Shown piece by piece: positions 1-5,052 of a stretch of DNA of 5,052 nucleotides. The position numbers and the translations under genes were made by a program. The notes below the pieces were generated by a model. It made no database searches, was not told the DNA's origin, and saw nothing but the letters and a program-made list of their open reading frames with translations. Source of the DNA: Hylemonella sp. UBA2468 (GTDB lineage: Bacteria; Pseudomonadota; Gammaproteobacteria; Burkholderiales; Burkholderiaceae_C). Positions within the stretch are counted from its first letter, which is position 1. Each line of letters starts with the position of its first letter. Location of the stretch: contig DDPM01000132.1 of assembly GCA_002342165.1 (NCBI GenBank), forward strand, positions 499 to 5,550, given 5' to 3'.

Positions 1-3000
1 TTGCGCATCATGATGCAGCCTTCCACCACCAAAGGCGCGGTGGCAAAACCGAATTCATCGGCACCGAGCAGGGCGCCAATCATCACATCGCGTCCGGTTT
101 TCATTTGGCCATCGGCCTGAACGCGGATCCGACCGCGCAAACGGTTGAGCACCAGGGTTTGCTGGGTTTCAGCCAAACCAATTTCCCATGGGCTGCCGGC
201 ATGCTTGATGGACGACCAAGGCGATGCGCCAGTGCCACCGTCGTGCCCGGCAATCACCACGTGGTCGCTCTTGCACTTGGCCACACCCGCGGCGATGGTG
301 CCCACCCCAATTTCAGACACCAGCTTGACGCTGATGCTGGCATGCGGTGCCACGTTTTTCAGGTCGTGGATGAGTTGAGCCAAGTCTTCAATGGAATAAA
401 TGTCGTGGTGAGGCGGTGGCGATATCAAGCCCACGCCCGGCACCGAATACCGCAACATACCGATGTACTCCGACACCTTGCCGCCGGGCAGTTGCCCGCC
501 TTCGCCGGGCTTGGCGCCTTGGGCCATCTTGATTTGTATTTGATCGGCACTGGATAAATATTCTGCCGTCACCCCAAAGCGGCCCGAGGCCACCTGCTTG
601 ATTTTGGAACGCAAGGAATCCCCCGCCTGCAGTGGCATATCGACTTCCACTCGCGATTCACCAATGACGCTCTTGAGTGAGGCGCCCTGCGCAATAGGAA
701 TGCCCTTGAGCTCGTTGCGGTAGCGGGCAGGGTCCTCACCGCCCTCACCGGTGTTGCTCTTGCCTCCAATGCGGTTCATGGCCACAGCCAAAGTGGCATG
801 TGCCTCAGTGGAAATGGAGCCCAAGGACATGGCCCCGGTGGCAAAGCGCTTGACAATCTCTGAGGCAGGCTCCACTTCGTCCACCGAAATGGCTTTGGAA
901 GGGTCTAGTTTGAATTCAAACAACCCACGCAGCGTCATGTGGCGGCGGCTTTGGTCGTTGATGATCTGAGCGTACTCTTTGTAGGTGCTCCAATTGTTGG
1001 CACGCGTGCTGTGCTGCAACTTGGCAATGGCATCAGGTGTCCACATGTGCTCTTCGCCGCGGACTCGCCAAGCGTATTCGCCACCAGTTTCCAGCATGGT
1101 CTGCAGCACGGGGTCTTGACCAAAAGCGGCTATATGGGTGCGAATGGCCTCTTCCTGTATTTCAAAAACGCCTATGCCTTCGACGCGGCTGGGCGTGCCT
1201 GTGAAGTACTTGCGAACGGTTTCACTATTGATGCCAATGACCTCAAACAGCTGGGCGCCGCAGTAGCTCATGTAGGTCGACACCCCCATCTTGGACATGA
1301 TTTTGGACAAGCCCTTGCCAATGGCCTTGATGTAGTTGTAAATGGCTTTGTCAGCACTCAGGTCACCGGGCAAGCTGGCATGCAACTCTTGAAGGGTTTC
1401 CATGGCAAGGTAAGGGTGAACCGCCTCAGCACCGTAGCCTGCAAGAACTGCAAAGTGATGTACCTCTCGCGCAGTGCCCGTTTCCACCACCAGTCCGGCC
1501 GTAGTGCGCAAGCCCTCACCCACCAAATGCTGGTGAATGGCCGACAAGGCCAACAACGCTGGAATCGCCACTTGCGTGGCCGAAATATGCCGGTCGCTCA
1601 TAATCAAGATGTTGTGGCCGCCCTTGATGGCGTCCACCGCTTCGGCGCAGAGGGATGCCAGCTTGGCCTCCACGCCTTCGTCGCCCCAAGACAGGGGGTA
1701 GGTAATGTCTAAGGTGTAGCTGCGGAACTTGCCTTGGGTGTGCTGCTCAATGTCGCGCAGCTTGGCCATGTCGGCAAAGTCCAAAATGGGCTGGCTGACC
1801 TCTAGGCGCATGGGCGGGTTGACTTGGTTGATGTCCAGCAAATTGGGTTTAGGGCCAATAAAGGAAACCAGCGACATCACTATGGCTTCGCGTATGGGGT
1901 CAATCGGCGGATTGGTCACCTGCGCAAACAACTGCTTGAAGTAGTTGTAAAGCGGTTTGTTTTTGTCGGACAACACGGCCAATGGGCTGTCGTTGCCCAT
2001 GGAGCCTATTCCCTCTTCGCCTGCGGCGGCCATGGGGGCGATCAAAAACTTGATGTCTTCTTGGGTGAACCCAAAGGCTTGTTGTCGGTCGAGCAAGCTC
2101 ACCCTATCGGTAACGCGCTGGGGCTCTTTGAATGAATGCACGGCGTCTTCACTGGACTCATGGGCTGGGTGGGTGCGACGCTCCTCAACCACCAAGTCGT
2201 CTAACTTGATGCGCAAGTTTTCAATCCACTGCTTGTAGGGCTTGCTGTTGGCCAGGTTGGCCTTGAGCTCTTCGTCATCGATCATGCGGCCTTGATCGAG
2301 ATCGATCAAGAACATTTTTCCAGGCTGCAAGCGCCACTTGCGCACAATTTTGTGCTCCGGCACGGGCAGCACGCCAGACTCAGAACCCATGATCACCAAA
2401 TCGTCATCGGTGATGCAGTAACGCGAGGGTCGCAGACCATTGCGGTCTAGGGTGGCGCCAATCTGGCGACCATCGGTGAACACAATGGAAGCAGGACCAT
2501 CCCAAGGCTCCAGCATGGCCGCGTGGTACTCATAAAAGGCCCGGCGGCGGGGGTCCATGTGGGCATGTTGTTCCCAAGGTTCTGGAATCATCATCATGAC
2601 CGCTTGGCTGATCGGGTAGCCCGCCATGGTCAAAAGTTCCAGGCAATTGTCAAAGGTGGCGGTGTCGGACTGATCGGCAAAACTGATGGGGTAGAGCTTT
2701 TTAAGGTCGGCCGCCAGCACGGGGGAAGACATGACCCCTTCGCGGGCTTTCATCCAGTTGTAATTGCCCTTGACGGTGTTGATTTCACCGTTGTGCGCCA
2801 CATAACGGTAGGGGTGGGCCAACGGCCATTCGGGGAACGTGTTCGTAGAGAAACGCTGATGCACCAAGCCCAAGGCCGACACACAACGAGCGTCCTGCAA
2901 ATCCAGATAGTAGGTGCCCACCTGATCGGCTAGCAACAAGCCTTTGTACACCACGGTGCGGCTGGACATACTGGGCACGTAGTACTCCTTGCCGTGCACC

Positions 3001-3593
3001 AAGTTCAGATGCTGGATGGCGGCACTCGCGGTTTTGCGGATGACGTACAGCTTGCGCTCCAAGGCGTCCTGCACGATCACATCGGCACCCCGACCGACAA
3101 ACACCTGGCGGATGACGGGTTCTTTCTCACGCACGGTGGGCGACATCGGCATATCGCGGTTCACGGGTACGTCACGCCAGCCCAAAAGCACCTGGCCTTC
3201 AGCCTTGATGGCGCGTTCCATTTCTTGTTCGCACGCCATACGCGAGGCATGCTCTTTAGGCATAAACATCATGCCCACGCCGTATTCGCCGGGGGGCGGC
3301 AACTGCACACCCACTGATCCGTCTGGGGCCACACCGCTGGCCGCCATTTCTTGGCGGTACAGGGCATCAGGCAACTGAATCAAGATGCCTGCTCCGTCTC
3401 CCATCAGGGCATCTGCACCTACTGCACCACGGTGGTCCAGATTTTCCAAAATTTTGAGTGCACCGCTCACGATATCGTGCGAGCGCACTCCTTTGATGTG
3501 CGCCACAAAGCCCACGCCACAAGCGTCGTGCTCGTGTACGGCCGAGTACAACCCTTGGTCTTGTAAATGTTGAATTTCGGTGGCTTGGGTCAT
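1..3593 (-). CDS. gltB: Glutamate synthase (NADPH) large subunit, partial (C-terminus beyond window)
   Basis: Alpha subunit of glutamate synthase. It converts glutamine plus 2-oxoglutarate to two glutamates with electrons from the GltD subunit, in the cytoplasm, as the second half of the GS-GOGAT route. The frame is open for 1197 codons and leaves the window at base 1. Order seen: a 24-residue propeptide; Cys25 in HDACGVGF, the expected N-terminal nucleophile after cleavage; a type 2 glutaminase domain to about residue 430, with HQRFSTNT at 245-252 and HNGEINT at 267-273; a central domain at about 490-790; and an FMN synthase domain from about 850, with TGEGGEDP at 948-955, KPGEGG at 1028-1033 and [11 protein letters not shown] at 1115-1125. 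Cys1193 in GCIMMR matches the first 3Fe-4S ligand. The remaining ligands and the C-terminal GXGXG beta-helix lie off the window. The ATG at 3593 is chosen for its AGGAG six bases upstream and the normal propeptide length. No frameshift or missing key residue was seen. gltD would be expected downstream, off the window. Confidence 0.97.
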   Translation of the reverse strand, partial: MTQATEIQHLQDQGLYSAVHEHDACGVGFVAHIKGVRSHDIVSGALKILENLDHRGAVGADALMGDGAGILIQLPDALYRQEMAASGVAPDGSVGVQLPPPGEYGVGMMFMPKEHASRMACEQEMERAIKAEGQVLLGWRDVPVNRDMPMSPTVREKEPVIRQVFVGRGADVIVQDALERKLYVIRKTASAAIQHLNLVHGKEYYVPSMSSRTVVYKGLLLADQVGTYYLDLQDARCVSALGLVHQRFSTNTFPEWPLAHPYRYVAHNGEINTVKGNYNWMKAREGVMSSPVLAADLKKLYPISFADQSDTATFDNCLELLTMAGYPISQAVMMMIPEPWEQHAHMDPRRRAFYEYHAAMLEPWDGPASIVFTDGRQIGATLDRNGLRPSRYCITDDDLVIMGSESGVLPVPEHKIVRKWRLQPGKMFLIDLDQGRMIDDEELKANLANSKPYKQWIENLRIKLDDLVVEERRTHPAHESSEDAVHSFKEPQRVTDRVSLLDRQQAFGFTQEDIKFLIAPMAAAGEEGIGSMGNDSPLAVLSDKNKPLYNYFKQLFAQVTNPPIDPIREAIVMSLVSFIGPKPNLLDINQVNPPMRLEVSQPILDFADMAKLRDIEQHTQGKFRSYTLDITYPLSWGDEGVEAKLASLCAEAVDAIKGGHNILIMSDRHISATQVAIPALLALSAIHQHLVGEGLRTTAGLVVETGTAREVHHFAVLAGYGAEAVHPYLAMETLQELHASLPGDLSADKAIYNYIKAIGKGLSKIMSKMGVSTYMSYCGAQLFEVIGINSETVRKYFTGTPSRVEGIGVFEIQEEAIRTHIAAFGQDPVLQTMLETGGEYAWRVRGEEHMWTPDAIAKLQHSTRANNWSTYKEYAQIINDQSRRHMTLRGLFEFKLDPSKAISVDEVEPASEIVKRFATGAMSLGSISTEAHATLAVAMNRIGGKSNTGEGGEDPARYRNELKGIPIAQGASLKSVIGESRVEVDMPLQAGDSLRSKIKQVASGRFGVTAEYLSSADQIQIKMAQGAKPGEGGQLPGGKVSEYIGMLRYSVPGVGLISPPPHHDIYSIEDLAQLIHDLKNVAPHASISVKLVSEIGVGTIAAGVAKCKSDHVVIAGHDGGTGASPWSSIKHAGSPWEIGLAETQQTLVLNRLRGRIRVQADGQMKTGRDVMIGALLGADEFGFATAPLVVEGCIMMR

Positions 3594-3599
3594 CACAGG

Positions 3600-3604
3600 C
3601 TCCT
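3600..3604 (-). promoter_or_regulatory. Shine-Dalgarno site of gltB
   Basis: AGGAG on the minus strand, six bases before the ATG at 3593. It supports this start codon. The site is one arm of the perfect palindrome CTCCT-C-AGGAG (3600-3610), so the SD can pair with the bases immediately 5' of it. Confidence 0.85.
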
Positions 3605-3610
3605 GAGGAG
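3600..3610 (-). repeat. Palindrome covering the gltB ribosome binding site
   Basis: Minus-strand CTCCTCAGGAG is a perfect inverted repeat with a single central base. In RNA the likely form is a 4-bp stem CTCC/GGAG with a TCA loop, which would sequester the SD. It is short, so its stability and any regulatory effect are uncertain. Confidence 0.5.
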
Positions 3611-3671
3611 ATAACGCAGCTGAGTTTCAATCAGGATCATGGTGCAGCAGCTGCAAAAACATTAAAAGTTG

Positions 3672-3692
3672 GTCGCCGAAAATAACAGCGAC
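3672..3692 (-). repeat. Weak inverted repeat at the start of the gltB leader
   Basis: Minus-strand GTCGC (3692-3688) and GCGAC (3676-3672) are separated by 11 bases. If transcription begins near 3690 this stem would sit at the very 5' end of the mRNA, or be cut by the start site. It has no T run after it, so it does not look like a terminator. Confidence 0.3.
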
Positions 3693-3696
3693 GCAG

Positions 3697-3725
3697 AGCA
3701 TAGTGCACTGCAACAACAATGCCAA
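3697..3725 (-). promoter_or_regulatory. Predicted sigma-70 promoter of gltB
   Basis: Read on the minus strand, TTGGCA (3725-3720, 5 of 6 matches to the -35 consensus) is followed by exactly 17 bp and then TATGCT (3702-3697, 4 of 6 matches to the -10 consensus). Transcription would start near 3690, giving a leader of roughly 95 nt before the gltB ATG. The -35 box lies only 2 bp from the nearer copy of the transposase-associated motif (3728-3744), so any activator sites upstream of -35 would have to overlap that element. The promoter is inferred from consensus match and spacing only. Confidence 0.6.
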
Positions 3726-3727
3726 GC

Positions 3728-3744
3728 AATTTAAATTAGGGTCA
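3728..3744 (-). repeat. CCC-core motif, copy B (gltB-proximal)
   Basis: Minus strand TGACCCTAATTTAAATT. It matches copy A (3776-3792) at 13 of 17 positions in the same orientation, with starts 48 bp apart. Similar TGACCC/TGTCCC-AATT words are, to my recollection, common beside Y1-type transposase genes of proteobacteria. The association is stated from memory and not tested. The sequence includes the palindrome AATTTAAATT. Confidence 0.45.
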
Positions 3745-3775
3745 GATACTATTTAAACGAATACGCTAATGTTAG

Positions 3776-3792
3776 AAATTTAATTGGGGACA
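3776..3792 (-). repeat. CCC-core motif, copy A (RAYT-proximal)
   Basis: Minus strand TGTCCCCAATTAAATTT, located 20 bp after the transposase stop codon. It is a direct, diverged partner of copy B. It may be a recognition site or end of the RAYT module. No matching copy is visible on the other side of the transposase gene, where only 14 bp separate it from the lipoprotein gene. Confidence 0.45.
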
Positions 3793-3812
3793 CATCAAAA
3801 TTCAAGGATCAG

Positions 3813-4502
3813 CTAGGCAGTGCGGGCAGGGCGACCAGCTTTGGATAGGCGCACCCGCCTCGGCACCAGCTCTTCAAGCTGGCTTAAAAAGGCGTCGCTG
3901 CCCAAAGCCCATCCTTGTAAAGTAGCGAATGTTAGTGCTTGCACTTGTTGTGGACCAATTCCAGATTGCACAAAGCTGCAGTATGCGGCTTCACGGGCAA
4001 AAGGCGTGTTGCCCAAATCCCAGTAGGGCGCAGGTGGGGTCAGCCGCTTGTCGGGCTTCAGCCCGGCGTAATGCAGGTAGCTGGACCAAGCAAAGTCTTG
4101 CGGCTGAGCCACCAAGCCAGCGCGCACCGGGTTAAGGTCCATGTAGGCCATACAGGGCAACACTTGGGTAGCGGCTTCTAGTACCGTGGAGCGAAAGCGC
4201 CCCTCCCACAAGGTGCCACTGCGGCCCTGCAGGGCGTTGAAATACCTGACATAGCGACGGCCGATGGCTTGCATCAATTGAGTAACGCCTTCAGGAGTTC
4301 CAGGGGTCAGGAGCAGGTGAAAGTGGTCGTTCATGAGCACATAGCCATGAACCGCCACATCAAGGGCTCGGGCGTATTGATCTAAAAGCCCCAAAAAAAA
4401 CAAGCGGTTTTCAGCGGAAGCAAACACGACCTGACGGTTGTTGCCGCGATGAATCACATGATGCACATGGCCCGCAACCGTCAACCTGGGCAAACGGGCC
4501 AT
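3813..4502 (-). CDS. REP-associated tyrosine transposase (RAYT, Y1 family)
   Basis: A 229-residue protein of the IS200/IS605-related Y1 transposase superfamily, whose members cut and join single-stranded DNA through a catalytic tyrosine. The N-terminus MARLPRLTVAGHVHHVIHRG and NNRQ at 21-24 are typical of RAYTs. The metal-binding H-x-H is H60-F61-H62 in MNDHFHLLL. GTLWEGRFRS spans 97-106. The likely catalytic tyrosine is Tyr120 in YMDLNPVRAGLV, placed by family pattern. The C-terminal KAGRPA (221-226) resembles the basic GRP tail of the group. The length is usual and all core motifs are present, so it looks intact. The ATG at 4502 fits the conserved N-terminus but has no SD; the bases before it are pyrimidine-rich. 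It starts 14 bp after the lipoprotein stop codon on the same strand, suggesting coupled or weak translation. No IS-type terminal repeats frame it on both sides, which fits a single-copy domesticated RAYT rather than a standard insertion sequence. Confidence 0.9.
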   Translation of the reverse strand: MARLPRLTVAGHVHHVIHRGNNRQVVFASAENRLFFLGLLDQYARALDVAVHGYVLMNDHFHLLLTPGTPEGVTQLMQAIGRRYVRYFNALQGRSGTLWEGRFRSTVLEAATQVLPCMAYMDLNPVRAGLVAQPQDFAWSSYLHYAGLKPDKRLTPPAPYWDLGNTPFAREAAYCSFVQSGIGPQQVQALTFATLQGWALGSDAFLSQLEELVPRRVRLSKAGRPARTA

Positions 4503-4516
4503 AAAGGTGCAGAACG

Positions 4517-5011
4517 TTAAGGTTTGGCAGAGGCTGCAGGAGCTGTCACAGCTTTGGAGACGCGCACCCTACCGCTGCTGGTCACCAACAAAACGGCATC
4601 TCCTGGGGCAAACACTTCAGCACCCTTGGCTTGCACCACGGCGCGACGCTCGCCATTTTTAAGCTGCACCACAATTTCAAGGGCGTCTTCGCGGTTGCTC
4701 ATTCGTTCAATAGCGTTACCAGCAGCAGCACCGGCCACAGCAGCCAGCACCCCAATGATCTGACCTTCGCGTTGATTGGAGCCGCCACCATAACCTGCTA
4801 TGCCGCCCACCACACCGCCGGTGGCCGCGCCAATGCCAGTTTGACCGCTTTCCACCTTCACCTCACGCACCAAAACCACCACGGCGTCTTCTACAAGGGA
4901 CAAGCGCTGGGCGTCATCACGGCGAATCACATCAGGACTGCTGGAGGCACAAGCCGCCAAGACCACCACCAGTAAAGACAAGATCGAAGTTTTCAGGGAG
5001 CAAGACATCAC
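4517..5011 (-). CDS. SlyB-like glycine-zipper outer-membrane lipoprotein
   Basis: A 164-residue predicted lipoprotein of the 17-kDa surface antigen / SlyB type. It has a short signal peptide with hydrophobic core ILSLLVVVLAA and a lipobox LAAC with Cys21. Residue +2 is Ala, which favours sorting to the outer membrane. A glycine zipper runs from about 59 to 98 (GIGAATGGVVGGIAGYGGG, then GVLAAVAGAAAGNA), a pattern of two membrane-associated helices. A beta-rich C-terminal part (about 110-153, with ELKNG-like VQLKNGERR, FAPGDAVLL and GRVRVSK) resembles the C-terminus of SlyB. The family contributes to envelope integrity; the exact role here is unknown. The first codon is GTG (5011), directly followed by ATG (5008). 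GGAGG (5019-5023) is 7 bases from the GTG and 10 from the ATG, so either could be used. The tail TAPAASAKP is low-complexity. The transposase gene follows after 14 bp, with no terminator between. Confidence 0.88.
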   Translation of the reverse strand: MMSCSLKTSILSLLVVVLAACASSSPDVIRRDDAQRLSLVEDAVVVLVREVKVESGQTGIGAATGGVVGGIAGYGGGSNQREGQIIGVLAAVAGAAAGNAIERMSNREDALEIVVQLKNGERRAVVQAKGAEVFAPGDAVLLVTSSGRVRVSKAVTAPAASAKP

Positions 5012-5018
5012 TTCAGTT

Positions 5019-5023
5019 CCTCC
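5019..5023 (-). promoter_or_regulatory. Shine-Dalgarno site of the lipoprotein gene
   Basis: GGAGG on the minus strand, 7 bases before GTG (5011) and 10 before ATG (5008). Spacing favours the GTG, while codon preference favours the ATG. The two choices differ by one residue and do not change the signal peptide. Confidence 0.75.
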
Positions 5024-5038
5024 AAATTGACAGATACA

Positions 5039-5044
5039 AGCATA
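5039..5044 (-). promoter_or_regulatory. Possible -10 box of the lipoprotein gene
   Basis: Minus-strand TATGCT, the same hexamer as the predicted gltB -10 box, about 16 bases before the GGAGG. A matching -35 box would lie beyond the right edge of the window, so this remains a weak call. Confidence 0.25.
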
Positions 5045-5052
5045 ACGTTCGA

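Larger units (their letters stand above)
3594..3812. other. Intergenic region between the RAYT gene and gltB
   Basis: This is a 219-bp non-coding gap. The half next to gltB (about 3594-3725) contains the ribosome binding site, leader and predicted promoter of gltB. The half next to the transposase (about 3726-3812) is clearly AT-rich compared with the flanking genes and contains two diverged copies of a CCC-core motif. I found no convincing small ORF, tRNA or rho-independent terminator. In particular, no GC-rich stem followed by a T run appears downstream of the transposase stop codon. Confidence 0.8.

Noticed and set aside
105..557. 150-codon open frame on the plus strand
   Set aside because: Antisense to the FMN domain of gltB, where motifs such as KPGEGG and [11 protein letters not shown] are read on the minus strand. 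No independent evidence of coding.
939..1712. 257-codon open frame on the plus strand
   Set aside because: It lies wholly antisense to the continuous, strongly conserved gltB frame. Its translation shows no recognisable domain, as expected for a shadow of GC-biased codons.
2523..2933. 136-codon open frame on the plus strand
   Set aside because: Antisense to the glutaminase domain of gltB, which holds the HQRFSTNT motif in the opposite frame. No recognisable protein features.
3367..3630. 87-codon minus-strand frame overlapping the gltB start
   Set aside because: It is out of frame with gltB, whose own frame carries the conserved Cys25 and ACGVGF motif. The composition is arginine-rich shadow type.
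3643..3655. Inverted repeat TGCAGC-a-GCTGCA, considered as a terminator
   Set aside because: On neither strand is it followed by a T run suitable for rho-independent termination, and on the minus strand it lies within the gltB leader.
4052..4065. Perfect inverted repeat CGGGCT-TC-AGCCCG inside the transposase gene, considered as a REP-like hairpin
   Set aside because: It sits within a coding stretch (AGLKPD) that encodes ordinary residues. There is a single copy in the window, so chance in GC-rich coding DNA explains it.
4631..4975. 114-codon plus-strand frame opposite the lipoprotein gene
   Set aside because: The minus-strand frame has a signal peptide, lipobox and glycine zipper; the plus-strand frame has no coherent features.
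5027..5032. Plus-strand TTGACA, considered as a -35 box for a divergent gene
   Set aside because: A -10 box would fall at or past the window edge and no plus-strand gene is visible, so it cannot be supported.

Overview
The window looks like chromosomal DNA from a betaproteobacterium, most likely Burkholderiales and probably Comamonadaceae-like. This rests on moderately GC-rich coding sequence and on the general character of the glutamate synthase and lipoprotein. The genus cannot be fixed from this sequence alone. All three recognisable genes lie on the minus strand, so the transcription order is right to left: a SlyB-like glycine-zipper lipoprotein (about 5011-4517), a REP-associated tyrosine transposase, RAYT (4502-3813), and the large subunit of NADPH-dependent glutamate synthase, gltB (3593 to beyond base 1).

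Bases 1-3593 are a single uninterrupted reading frame of 1197 complete codons. They encode the N-terminal three quarters or more of GltB: propeptide, glutaminase domain, central domain and nearly all of the FMN synthase domain. The window stops just after the first cysteine of the 3Fe-4S cluster. The other reading frames across this stretch, including a 257-codon plus-strand one at 939-1712, are shadows.

Bases 3594-3812 are non-coding. The gltB-proximal part holds a good sigma-70-type promoter (TTGGCA, 17 bp, TATGCT), a leader of roughly 95 nt with a weak hairpin, and a Shine-Dalgarno (SD) sequence that is one arm of a perfect palindrome. The RAYT-proximal part is AT-rich and carries two diverged direct copies of a motif with a CCC core (TGTCCCC / TGACCCT followed by AATT). 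This motif is probably associated with the transposase.

The RAYT gene sits 14 bp after the lipoprotein stop codon, has no visible ribosome binding site, and has no obvious terminator on either side. It may therefore be read from the lipoprotein promoter, and read-through could reach gltB. The genes do not form a functional pathway. GltB serves ammonia assimilation, the lipoprotein is an envelope protein, and the RAYT appears to be a domesticated or mobile single-strand transposase in the gap between them. I see no CRISPR array, tRNA, rRNA or clearly new multi-gene system. The most unusual part is the RAYT with its motif pair next to the gltB promoter.
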